Assembly (NCBI GenBank): GCA_963921935.1
Contig: OY998175.1
Location: 161,818,809 to 161,882,808, forward strand
Direction of reading: 5' to 3'
DNA: 64,000 nt
Origin: Galeruca laticollis
Taxonomy: Eukaryota; Arthropoda; Insecta; Coleoptera; Chrysomelidae
A program made the position numbers and the translations under genes. Of this stretch, positions 48,209 to 58,609 are shown in pieces; positions within the stretch are counted from its first letter, which is position 1; each line of letters opens with the position of its first letter. The notes under the pieces are model-generated. The model was not told the DNA's origin. It searched no databases and saw only the letters and a list, made by a program, of their open reading frames with translations.

Positions 48209-48712
48209 TTACCATACTTTGAAAGTAATATGAAGATTGAGGAAATGTAAAACAATGAGGTTATGTTGATATGTAATATAATAGTTATTTTTCTACAAGC
48301 ATATCACTATTTAGTTATTAAATATCTACACCCCATTTTATTATGATATTCATAATACAATGGGTTTCATAATGATACATGTTCTCAACCAATCAAAATC
48401 AACTATTTTCATAATGCATCGGGTGAATTTCATAACGATACACCCCGTCCTTCAATAAAAATCAAGTAAATAACATGAATTGAAACTAACCAATAAGATC
48501 ATGCAAATTGCGTAAGTCAAACGAACGCAATTTGGAACTAATTCTGAATTTAATATTTAAACTTACTTTTAAGTATTTCATTCAATTCAAATAATAATTT
48601 TGAAGTTAATGTAATGGTTAGTACTAGCGACAGTGAAAAGGAAATTATATTCTCGATATTTATACATGTAATATTTATTGTTGCAGCTTGTAGAAAAAAT
48701 ACTGTATGCAAC
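48209..48712. other. Intron sequence, no other feature
   Basis: AT-rich, without supported genes. It ends at the target duplication of the LINE. Confidence 0.4.
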
Positions 48713-48818
48713 TTGCACATAATGATTAGATTAGATTAGATTGGATTTTAACGGGGTTACAGTGCACTGAAACCAAAGGTTTATTGTGCCCCCCCTATCA
48801 GAGCTGTTGTCGCTACTA

Positions 48819-51800
48819 CTACAGCTCGCCTTCCAGTTCCAAGGTTCTAATGAACTCTAGTGTTTGGAACGGCTTCAACGAGGTTAGGTCCTCACTCTTA
48901 CAAGTTTCTTGTCCGAAGCATTTATTGCGTTGGCTTGCAATGGCGAGGCATTCCAGAACTAGGTGATCCGGAGTTTCATCCTCCTCCCCACAGAATCGAC
49001 ACTCGTCAATCTCTGCTAGATCTATTCTCATCAAGTGCTTCCTAAGGCGGCAGTGTCCTGTAAGAAAGCCCGAGAGGAGATGTAGCTTATCTTTACTGAG
49101 GTCCAAATATTTTTTGGATCTAGCAGTGTCAAAGTTCCACAGGAACTTTTTGGAATGTTCCAACCCGGGAAGGCACCGCCAGAGTGCTTCTCTTTCGGTT
49201 TCCCCTTTTTTCCGAAACTCTTTCTTGTAGGAGCATTTTACTACACCACAGAAAGGCTCCGGGCCAATAAAGGGCATTTGTGCTCCTTTCCTGGCAAGTG
49301 TATTGGCCTCTTCATTTCCCGTGATTCCCGAGTGGCCAGGAACCCAGACTAAAGAGACCCTGTTATTCTTGCATAATTCATCAAGTTATCTTCGGCACTC
49401 CCATGTGTAATAAATACCAAAACAAGAGACATGGGGAGGATCATCATATATAACAAATTACTTTTTATATTGTAACGTTTAAACTATTGAAAGCGGTCGT
49501 TCACATCAATACAATGTAGAAAAAACACTTATCTAAGCAGTCTGTCTTCTTGCAAAAAAGGAAAAAAATAATATTTCAACCGGAAATAATAATTGCGTCA
49601 AAATAACGAAATTTTGCGGAATCAAATAAAAATTCATTGTTAATCGAGATAAAAAACCTATAACACAATTACGTCGAACGATAAGTTCCACCAATCAAAA
49701 ATTAACAGGTACAAAAAAATAAAGGATTGCTGACATAGGGAAAAATGTCGACACGGCGAAAACTCGCGATCGGGAACGGTCTAGTTTTATTTTGGGGTTC
49801 GCGGATAGCGGTTTTTGAGGAGTCCTGAGTTTCAGTAATTTATAATTAAAGTAGTGTTTCAACAATCGAGTATAATTTTTTTTTCGAAAGGGGAAAAGAA
49901 GATTATAAGGGAGCGTCTACTGTACGCGCTCTGAAAGGTTTTTTTTGGTTCGAAATGTGAATCGTGGCCGTCGGCGTTTTGTGAACACCCAGTCTGGGAA
50001 TTGGTAAGTCTGATTTAAAAATTATACTAACTGTGCATTATGACTTTTTTGTAGTTTGGTCAGATTATTAACATTGCCAGCCCGCATTTATGGTATTATA
50101 TCTATATGATTTAATTTATGTTATGATAGTTCATATCACATACGATTATTTAATGGCGATACCTCACCGTATGAATCAGGAATACGGAGCTCATTTGAGG
50201 TTGAATATTAAATTGCTAATTTCAATGTTTCATATATAGGGTGCGCGAAACTATTTAGGTTGCGGCGATTATTTTTAAAATAACAAATTTCATTTTATTC
50301 GGCGATCCATTCGCGTTAATGTAAAAGGGTATCTCAAATTTTCTCTCGATCCTATCACCGGTTTTATTTAATTACAGTCACAAGATTCTACATACGATTA
50401 TTCCTGACGCTTTGTCAATTTGGTGTAATTTATTTTTATCTTCTTAAATTTTTTATATCAATCTCGTTTAAGAAATCATTGTTGGTTAATTTATTTTCTC
50501 AACCAGGAGAGCATGAATACCTAACATATACACACAAGAGCTACACCTAAAATTTTTCCTCAACACACCCCTCTAACTGACGTAACCCTATAACACAAGA
50601 CTTTTCATTACCAACGACAACTGGTAGCAGCGGAGCCGAAGCCAACTCTTTCGGATATTTCTTCCAGGAGCCGTCGACTCCTGTTTCCCACGAAATCGTG
50701 GGTGGTGACAACCAGTTACGCTGCCTTCTTGGTCCATTAGGGACATTTTGACAGTAGAGTTTTTTTTGGTTATTACAGTGAAAATTTCCTAGGTATTACA
50801 TTTGGAGACAGCGTTTTTTTTAGAATTATAGCGGAATCTCCTCGGGAATATTACACATGCCAACTTTGCGTCAATGACATGGGAGCTCAATGCTTTGATA
50901 GCTGCTTGACTATCAGAACGGATCGATATGTCACATTTCTGGTAGTTTCTTTCTAGGTTCATTTCCACGCATCTTTCGATCGCAAGTATTTCTGCCTGAA
51001 AGACGCTCGGGAAGGAGCCTAACGATAACGAGTATCTCGTGCCAGCCCCAAATACTCCAGCGCCTGCTCCAATGGTGGTTTTTTAACCATCCGTATACCA
51101 TCTAATAGTGTTTTCTTTGAGAGTTTGGGTGGTGTATTCCCTTCCCCAGTCTCTCCTCGTATTTAGCATCGTGATGAAATTCTTTTCGATGCTTACTTTC
51201 CTGATCATTTCGTCAGTGGGAATATTCGCTGATGAGATGTATCTTGTCAGAGAGGACCAAGCTCCCTGATTTTTAATACTCTCATTGCCTGAACCTTCCT
51301 TAGGTATTCTAATAATTGCCTCTTGGGCAGATCTTTCTATCCCCCGATGTAGAGGTGTGAGATCTGTAATGATCTCAAAAACCCTAATTGGACACGTTCT
51401 CATAGCTCCAGTGATGCACACACAGGCAAGCCTTTGAACTTTGTCGAGTATCTTCCTCGTGCTGTACTGACTTGCTTTTGTGTGCCAAATTATTGCCCCA
51501 TACGTAATTGCCGGTCTCACAATCATGACGTACATCCATCGCAGTATTTTTGGGTTACAGCCGCACCTCTTACCAGCTAGATTTATGCATGCCATCAAAG
51601 CTCTTATTGCTTTACTAGCAGTTATTTCAACATGCTTATTCCACAGAAGCTTACTGTCTAGGGTTATCCCTAGATATTTAACCTCTGATTTCCATTCTAT
51701 GATTTCCCCGTTTAAGGATATGGGTTTCATGGCTGGATGTGTTCTTTTCCGGGTAAATGGAATTACTATGGTGGTGTTTGGGTTAATGTTTAGCCCCACT

Positions 51801-52580
51801 GACAAGCACCATTGCTCAATGATTCTGAGGCCCTTTTGTAATAAATCACACAAGGTGCTTTCAAACTTGCCTCTGACTATTAAAACTATGTCATCGGTGT
51901 AGCCCATACAATCAAAGCCAAGCTCCGTTAGCCTGTAGAGCAACTCATCTACTACGAGGCTCCATAGAAGGGGATATACCACTCTCCCTTGAGGTGTCCC
52001 CCGAGTGGCTTTAACTGAGGTGGTTTGATTCCCCACCTGTGTCTCAGCTATCCTCGTTGTCAACAACTCATACAATCATTTTACAATGGTTTCATTCACT
52101 CCTCGCCTTTTTAGTGCTTCTTTGACAGACACATGAGTTGTGTTGTCAAAAGCCCCTGATATATCCAGGAATGCGCACATTGCGATTTCTTTGTTGTTCA
52201 GAGTTCTCTGGATGACTTCGGTCAGCTGATACAGAGCAGTCTTAGTTGATCGACCAGCTCTGTAGGCATGCTGACATTTATGAAGTGGTATATTCTCCAG
52301 CTCTCTGTTCTTATGTAGTTATCCACTACTTTCTCCATCGATTTGAGTAGAAACGATGTTAGACTGATGGGTCTAAAAGATCAGGGATCAGTCCCATCTT
52401 TTTTCTCTATTTTTGGTATGAAGGTTACCCTTGCCCTTCTCCATTTTCTAGGTATTAGACCCACTACTAGACTGCTTCTTATAATCTTCAGCAGGCGAGG
52501 AAGAATCTCCTCTATCACTTGCTGCAGGAGTGCTGGAAATATTCCATCAACTCCTGGTGATTTATATGGTTGAAAGGTAC
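48819..52580 (-). pseudogene. LINE ORF2 remnant: RT and RNase H
   Basis: RT starts with YKSPGVDGIFPALLQQ (about 52560) and has several frame breaks to 52080. A 330-codon open block follows (52075-51083) with TRGTPQGRVVYPLLW, CMGYTDDIVLIVRG (catalytic Asp pair) and KSEVKYLGITLDSKLLW. RNase H begins IRWYTDG and continues after a stop to SDSQAAIKALSSHVIDAK (about 50870). It is then cut by an insertion and resumes at 49401 through VSLVWVPGHSGITGNEEAN to a C-terminal CRFCGEEDETPDHLVLEC zinc-knuckle-like tail, ending at 48819. The coding frame is the same on both sides of the insertion. Confidence 0.9.
49406..50855. mobile_element. Solo LTR (or LTR-like element), 1450 bp, inserted in the LINE
   Basis: It begins TGTAATA and ends TATTACA and is flanked by CATG on both sides (49402-49405 and 50856-50859). 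Taking it out with one CATG makes the LINE RNase H frame continuous (AKLA/WECRR), which fixes the boundaries exactly. TG/CA ends and a 4-bp duplication fit a solo LTR. TGGTAGCAGCGGAGCC at about 50612 looks like a primer-binding site and is unexplained in a solo LTR. A possible splice donor (GGTAAGTC) is at about 50003. No coding sequence is seen. Confidence 0.8.
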
Positions 52581-52594
52581 ATATTGCACATAAT

Positions 52595-52671
52595 GGTTAT
52601 ACTGCACTCGTATAAATTACGACACTTGCCTTCGGATCGTGTCGTAAACTTTATACTCGTGCATTATAACC
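52595..52671. repeat. Hairpin with ~33-bp arms
   Basis: GGTTATACTGCACTCGTATAAA...ACGACAC pairs with GTGTCGTAAA...TATACTCGTGCATTATAACC around TTGCCTTCGGATC. It directly abuts the right target duplication of the LINE, so the LINE inserted at its edge. It looks like a small foldback element. Confidence 0.85.
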
Positions 52672-53588
52672 ATCATTATGTACTATTGTGCAACTAGTTG
52701 GGAAAAGCACTATGTTTCGGAACGAGCGTATTTCTGTGCAACGAGCGCAAAAGGACGCGAGTTACGATGAATAGCGTTTCTCAACGTGTTTCACACAATA
52801 TTTTTTCAAATTTTGAATAGGATGTGATCATTTCAATTCAAATTAAAAGTACTAAAAACGTCCCTACGAGCGTCCATCTCAGATCCCTTTTAAATCGTCT
52901 AGTGAATTCGGATATATTTATTTCTTAGTTCTTTGCTATGGAAGTAAACTATGTTGTCAGCTAGTGTCAATATCACTAATTGTTCAAATTGTGTTATTAT
53001 TATTTATAAATTATTTTTTATTCACGTCTTAAAATTGAATAAATTTATAAATCTTCATACGTAATATGTAGTACATCAAATTTAATGACAATAAAGTGGT
53101 TGTTCAAGCCTTATATTATTCTCTAATTTTTGCAAATAATGGCGAAATTTACTTTTCCGGTGACTACTATAAAATATGGCACATTTAATACAGTTTTCCC
53201 TAAATGAAAATTTTAAATTGCAAACAATTTCAACCCGAAGACGAACATAGGGCATACCCGTGTGAAATGAAAAAATTGAGAAATCTGATTTGCCGACAGC
53301 TGTGGGTTTTTATTTTGCACACAGGTCGATGATTATCGATGTCCACCTTTCCGCACAACGGCATAATTATTTTGTCCGCAGCTAGAGTGCTTTGACGAAT
53401 AACATTTTAAGTTTGACTTTTGAACTGTTTGCAAGTAAAAGAGCGAATTGGAGATAATTATTGAATTTTCTGTAATTGTGAGCCCAATACACATAAAATT
53501 TATTTTTAAAATTGTAGTAACATTACCATATACTTTAACTAAAAAAATAAATACTAACTCTGCGTTTTTGGGGTCGTCGGAAAAATAT
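52672..53588. other. Intron sequence, no supported gene
   Basis: AT-rich with scattered CGAGCG-like words. Nothing coding is recognised. Confidence 0.4.
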
Positions 53589-53707
53589 CGTGTACACCAC
53601 GTGTTGAAAATTCGATTTCACACTCGTTTGCTTAAGCCACTCGCCTACGGCTAGTTGCTCAATTCAGGAAACTTGTGGATATCTTTCATTTTCAACACTT
53701 GTTATAC
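53589..53707. repeat. Foldback element, imperfect arms
   Basis: GTGTTGAAAAT near 53600 recurs inverted as ATTTTCAACAC near 53690, with weaker pairing inward around GCCACTCGCCTACGGC. It is adjacent to the LTR of gypsy C. Confidence 0.5.
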
Positions 53708-53717
53708 AATAATATAC

Positions 53718-54190
53718 TGCTACGAACTTGCACACCGAACTAGATACAAAGTACGGTCTTGTAACCTTATGCTAACGGAGTTAAAAAAATGGTGAGCGCG
53801 CCGAATTCTGAGAAGGTCTATTGGGATTTTGTGTGACCGTTTTTATAGACATGTTCACCGAAGACCTTTTAAGGATTGAGTCGGCATTTGAGAAATATCG
53901 CGAAAGGCGATTGTTTTGTGTAAGCCGCAACCTAGAATTATCTAGAAAAAAGGCTACTTATATATAAAGGACCGACCAGCGGGAGACGTTTAGTTTCTAA
54001 AGTGATCTCGTGATATAAACAGCGAACAAGTAAATAGTTTAAGTAGTGAAGTGTTTATATAAATTAGTTTAAGTGAATAAACTATGAATAAATAAATTAA
54101 GTAAGTGAACCTACCCCGTGTGTATGAATTTATCCCCCCCCCCCCCCCCGTCAGGATGAACTGTCTTAAATAAATAAGAAAAACATTACA
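53718..54190 (+). repeat. 5' LTR of gypsy C
   Basis: TGCTACGAACTTGC...AACATTACA, 473 bp, close to the 5' LTR of B. An expanded run of about 18 C lies at 54134-54151, where B has only CCCACCC. Confidence 0.92.
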
Positions 54191-54234
54191 TTGGTGTCAG
54201 AAGTGGGATAGTATAAATAAATATCTACGTAAAA

Positions 54235-55330
54235 ATGACCAAGAGACTAAGTGACCTGAAAGTGACTGAACTAAAGGCAGAATTGGAAAACCGCGAGTTG
54301 GAAACGTCCGGTAAGAAGAGTGAGTTAGTAGAAAGACTTATAGTGGCACTAGTAAGTGATGGCTTCGATCCCGAAACATTCTTATTTAAAGAGGAGACTT
54401 CCATCTTAATCTCGTCAAGTTCTGCCAATATTTCAACCAAAATGACATTGCTGCTGACGTCGAGAATAAAATTTCGTCTCTAAAATCAGACATTGAAAAT
54501 AAGATGACAACGTTAGACGAGAAAATCAAGGAATTAGAGAGAAATATGGCAGATTTAAGAACACAAGACACGCCAGCAGAAAAAAAGAAGATTGAACATA
54601 TAAAACCCTGCAAGCCAGAAATAAACTCCAGGAAAGAAGACATTGGCAGTTTTGCACGAGTCAAGACCCCAACATTCGACGGAAAGACATCGTGGACCAA
54701 TTATATGAAACATTTTGAACTAGCTGCTAGAGTGAATAATTGGTACGACAGGGAGAAGCCAGTGAACTTAAGTATCGCGTTTAGGGGAGATGCCTTAGAC
54801 GTACTCCAGACGATACCTCTGGAAGAAACGGATGACTTCGAGCAGCTGAAGAAGAGGTTGGATATGCGATATGATCATGAACATCTAGAGCACTTCTACC
54901 AATCCCAGCTGAATAACCGAAAACAGAAACGTGACGAAACTCTTCAAGAGAATGAAGTGGATATTGCCCGACTAGTTCGATTCACTTATCCATCAGCACC
55001 AGAGAACATGATGGAATGTCTGGTCATCCAGGCCTTTATTGATGACTTACGTGACCCCGATATGCAGAGGACGCTTCGATTAGCCGCCCATCACAAAACA
55101 TTGGTCGATGCATTGACACGAAGGCTTCGGGGTATAACAAAGTCAGGACCATCCGAGAAGAAGGCGACGAAGACATACTTGACCAGATTGTCAGTATGAT
55201 GAAAAGTATGATGGACACGAAGCCGAGAAAGATAAGATGCTGGAATTGTGGCCAGCTAGGGCATGTGCGCAGTTCGTGTAAGCGCCCCAAGACTCCTGCA
55301 AACCAAGAACCCCAGTCACAGGAAAACTAG
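54235..55330 (+). pseudogene. Gypsy C gag with SAP domain and zinc knuckle
   Basis: ATG at 54235 opens a SAP motif (LKVTELKAELENRELETSGK, then ELVERL). The coiled-coil region is shorter than in B. After a frame change near 54480 the capsid-like region is open to about 55120 (WTNYMKHFELAARVNNWYDR, ALDVLQTIPLEETDDFEQLK, AFIDDLRDPDMQRTLRLAAH). A further shift leads to an intact CCHC knuckle (CWNCGQLGHVRSSC, about 55240-55280). Gag coats the RNA and forms the particle. C shows the capsid part best, B the coiled coil. Confidence 0.9.
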
Positions 55331-55422
55331 AGCGGTTCGGCTACGAGGGGGCAGCACCGAACCATGATCGTTCCAAAGACCCTCTCATACTGATCGCTTC
55401 TCTCAGATGTCGCAACGATAGT

Positions 55423-55924
55423 GTGTATGTAGATGGCGAAATGAATGGCAAGAGATATACTCTGCTGGTAGACACTGGAGCAACTAGAACCATTATACGA
55501 CTCGAGATAATAAACTCCAAGAAGAAGCTTTCACCAACGAGACTGCGACTGCGGACCGTCACAGCTGAGAGTGAGAACGTTTACGGGGAGACACAACTCC
55601 AATTAGAAATTGGCGCATAAAAGTTCACGCATACGGTAATCGTAGCTGACATTGAAGAAAATGTGATTCTGGGAATGGACGTAATGAATCTACATGGTTC
55701 CAATTGTACTTTAGAAACAGAGCAATTAAAGAGGGTTCCGAGGAGGTATTCCTTCATCCATATTAAGGCAGCACGGTGCTGGCAACTGCATAGGAAGATA
55801 CCGTTCTACCTGCACGAAGCGAATCCATGATAGTAGCGCGGCTACAGGGACTCATGGAGCCAAGGAACTACGACGAAGAAGTTGGCAAAGGCGTACTAAT
55901 TAGAAAAAGGATTGGTCACGTCGG
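55423..55924 (+). pseudogene. Gypsy C aspartic protease, partial pol start
   Basis: LLVDTGATRTIIRLEII holds the active-site DTGA. The frame stops at 55618 (GCATAA), resumes with VILGMDVMNLHG, then degenerates. The protease would cut the polyprotein. Pol is lost from about 55924. Confidence 0.85.
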
Positions 55925-55928
55925 CGAT

Positions 55929-56320
55929 GGAAAAAATTGAATAGATGAGGCTTTTACTTGATGAAGATCCATACTGAACGATGAAAAAAAACAATATATT
56001 TTGTTTAAATCTTCATTTATTTGAACTAATATTCAATTTAAAGTTGTTGACGCGTTTCACTAACACAGTAGCTTTGTCAAAACGAATTAAGGTATAATGT
56101 AAAATGTCTTAATACATACAGTGCACTGTATATATTAAGACATTTTTACATTATACCTTCATTCGTTTTGACAAAGCTACTGTGTTAGTGAAACGCGTCA
56201 ACAACTTTAAATTGAACATTAGTTCAAATAAAAAATGAAGATTTAAACAAAATATATTGTTTTTTTCATCGTTTAGTATGGATCTTCATCAAGTAAAAGC
56301 CTCACCTATTAAATTTTTTC
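55929..56320. repeat. ~390-bp palindrome with ~190-bp arms
   Basis: From AATAGATGAGGCTTTTACTT (left) to AAGTAAAAGCCTCACCTATT (right) the two halves are reverse complements with few differences and almost no loop (centre ACAGTGCACTGT, about 56120). Each arm carries GTTGACGCGTTTCACTAACA, whose inverse ends in GTGAAACGCGTCAAC, similar to the GAAACGCG-GTC part of Penelope hammerheads. It may be a head-to-head Penelope terminus or a foldback transposon. Confidence 0.85.
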
Positions 56321-56373
56321 TTTTTTAAAAACTATGCAAATTTGTTGTTAAGAATTTTTTTATTGATTACACA

Positions 56374-56470
56374 TCCAGAAAATGTTTTACGAGTGCTTGT
56401 GTTGCTCCACCTCGGCTTAGTGCCTCGGCTACGCAATACAAGTCACACTTGCAAAATATCATTTTCTGGA
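56374..56470. repeat. Small foldback element
   Basis: TCCAGAAAATG...GAGTGCTTGTGTTGC pairs with GCAATACAAGTCACACTTGC...CATTTTCTGGA around CCTCGGCTTAGTGCCTCGGC. No coding. Confidence 0.8.
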
Positions 56471-56559
56471 CTAGAGGTAAAATAACTATTTTCTAAAATT
56501 CGGATCGAAGTGTCTATATCGTCGATAAGTACAAGAGACACGTAATTCTTGTAGTACTT

Positions 56560-57350
56560 GAATTTTAGTTATGAGAAAATAAATAGAAAGATCTGAAATA
56601 GTATTGTGGAGAAGAGAGTAACGAATTTCGGAAGCAAGAAATAACGATTTATTATACGGATAAAACATGGGTCAAAGAGGGGAACACGGTAAAAAAAGTA
56701 TGGCAAGATAGAAATGTGAAAAAACGCACAGCAAGCAACTATTGAAGGTTGGTCAACCGGTTTTAAAATGCTATCTGGAAAAGACCGTCGTTTGATAATT
56801 ACTACACATATAGGAAGTGATAGCGGATTTGTGTTAAATGGTAGTTTATTATTAAATCGAAGAAAATGGGAGACTACCATAAAGAGATGAGCGCGAGTAG
56901 TGGTTTGGATACATTACTGAAAATTTGAAACCGGGATCTGTTCTCGTTATGAACAATGCTCCTTACCACAGTCAACATTGCGAAAAAAATCCACAACAGG
57001 CATGGAGAAAAGCTCAAAATCAAGAATGGTTACGGGATAAAAGGATCCCTTACGATGAAAGCAGTGTAAAGAACGAATTGCTTCAAATTGTCAAGATACA
57101 TGCCTCTATAAATATAAGAAACTTGCTGTAGATGAATTAGCATTGATCCATGAAATTACTATATTAAGGTTGCCCCCGTATCATTGTAAGTTGAATCCAA
57201 TTGAATGAATTTGGGCACAAGTTAATGGCGATGTGGCACGGGAAAATCGAACGTTTAAATTAGGTAATGTGGAACATCTTAAGAAATCATTGGAAAGAGT
57301 GACAGCAGGAAAAAGGTGCTCATGTCCAAAACGAAGAAAAAAAAATCGGG
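56560..57350 (+). pseudogene. DDE_3 (IS630/Tc1-like) transposase relic, copy 2
   Basis: Landmarks are YTDKTWVKEGNTVKKVWQD (about 56655; first catalytic Asp, usual E changed to K) and SGKDRRLIITTHIGSDSGFV (another frame). VLVMNNAPYHSQHCEKN (about 56945) has the second Asp replaced by Asn. LRLPPYHCKLNPIE (57170-57205) includes the third acidic residue, then a stop and IWAQVNGDVARENRTFK. Stops and shifts plus the D-to-N change mean no activity. It lies in intron 1 of the PDZ gene, antisense. Confidence 0.88.
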
Positions 57351-58495
57351 AAATGACAAAGGGTAAGTTCTAACATTGTTTTTCGGTGTTACGAGTTTTA
57401 TTTTTGTATTCTTATTTTTGTACTTATGATTTCCTTTATGGAAAAAAATCCTTTTGTTTTCATTGAATAATTGTCTTTATTTTATAAATGTTTCCCACGG
57501 CCAAAAAATAGTTCAGGAAATTGTAACAATGCTATTTTTGGCTCCTCAAAAAAAAACGTCCTCGCCACTGTTCAAGACCTATATCCGTAGAGGCGGGGGT
57601 CATTACACTTTCAAAACTTTATGATTCGGCTTTAAATGAATTAACTCTGCCGTGCATGAATTTTGAGATTGGAAAAAAGATCTAAAGAAGAGGTGGCAGC
57701 TGTCATGAATGAAAATGAATGGTAGGGCTCAAATTGGCTTTGGCATAGAAAATGTCAAATAATCGATAGTATTTAATTATTAGTTTACAATAAACGAATC
57801 GTGGGATATAAACGAATATTTCAAATTATTAATACGACTGACTCCGTCCTCACTTATCAATAGTGAATCAGTTGTAACAAATTACCAACAGAAATGAATG
57901 TCACTTACCTACTAATTAGAGGTTAAGTCGCAAGTTTATTATATATCATAGAATAACCCATTAATACACTAACAAAACACTTCAAAGTAGTAAACTATTT
58001 TCAAAATTATTAACGAGCCCCATTTTATTGACTTAAAAGAGCATTAGAGTCGCTCAATGCTCCGAAAAATAGATTATACAATTTCACAAATCCAAAACAG
58101 AGTTATTTGACACGATAGTTCCTAGCCTATACCTACTTCATACATTATAAAGTTTGATGCACGTCATAATCTTTAAATCTAATTCAAGAAAAGATATTTA
58201 TTATATTAAAAGGTATAGTAAAAATAGAAAAACCGGAAGAGGCAGCATAGATAGGGGAAAGTTATTAACTGTAGGTTTGACAGTTATTTCAATTATTTTT
58301 CATTTATTTTGAGATTGATTCCACTTGGTTTGCCATTTGTTATACATTTGATTCTTCATAGCCAAATAATACGTCTGTATTATTTTCTAGTTAATATTTG
58401 CAATAATAAGTTTTGTTAATAAATTCGAGTACCTAATTCGACATACTGGCGTATAGAAGTTCAATTTACGAATCATTAAAAATAATAGTACTCAC
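57351..58495. other. Intron 1 sequence, no supported gene
   Basis: AT-rich, no domain or transposon end recognised. Confidence 0.4.
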
Positions 58496-58609
58496 TTTAG
58501 TAACGATTAAGGGTGTTTTAACGTCAGACCCTCCAACTAAACTAAATCCCCAATTCTCGGTAGGGGTGGACCTTTTTAAATTCAAAAGAATTTCATGTGT
58601 CTTTCCCAT
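58496..58609 (-). CDS. PDZ-protein gene, first coding exon
   Basis: ATG at 58609 in good context (ATCCATGG) starts MGKTHEILLNLKRSTPTENW, then GFSLVGGSDVKTPLIVTK, and ends at AAA|GTGAGT. WGFSLVGG is the carboxylate-binding loop in the form used by Zasp/ALP/Enigma PDZ domains. Exon 2 supplies the rest in phase 0. The PDZ domain therefore starts almost at the N terminus, as in that family, whose members sit at Z-discs and integrin sites and bind alpha-actinin. Intron 1 (about 10.6 kb) carries the LINE, gypsy C and a DDE_3 relic. The orthologue is not certain. Confidence 0.85.

Larger units (their letters stand above)
48725..52583 (-). mobile_element. Non-LTR retrotransposon (LINE with RNase H), 5'-truncated
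   Basis: TTGCACATAATG flanks the element on both sides (48713-48724 and 52584-52595), a 12-bp target duplication. The 3' end (minus strand) is a microsatellite-like tail of AATCT repeats (48725-48745). The 5' end is cut inside the RT. Without the solo-LTR-like insertion at 49406-50855 the LINE itself is about 2.4 kb. RT plus RNase H with such a tail suggests an I/LOA-like lineage. The clade is uncertain. Confidence 0.9.
53718..55924 (+). mobile_element. Ty3/gypsy element C, truncated after the protease
   Basis: 5' LTR 53718-54190, tRNA-Leu primer site 54192-54208, gag, zinc knuckle, protease, then loss of similarity at about 55924 in the protease-RT linker. No RT or 3' LTR. It is in the same orientation as B. 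Immediately beyond the break is the palindrome 55929-56320. Confidence 0.9.

Noticed and set aside
51480..51902. 140-codon plus-strand frame
   Set aside because: Antisense to the LINE RT block with YTDD.
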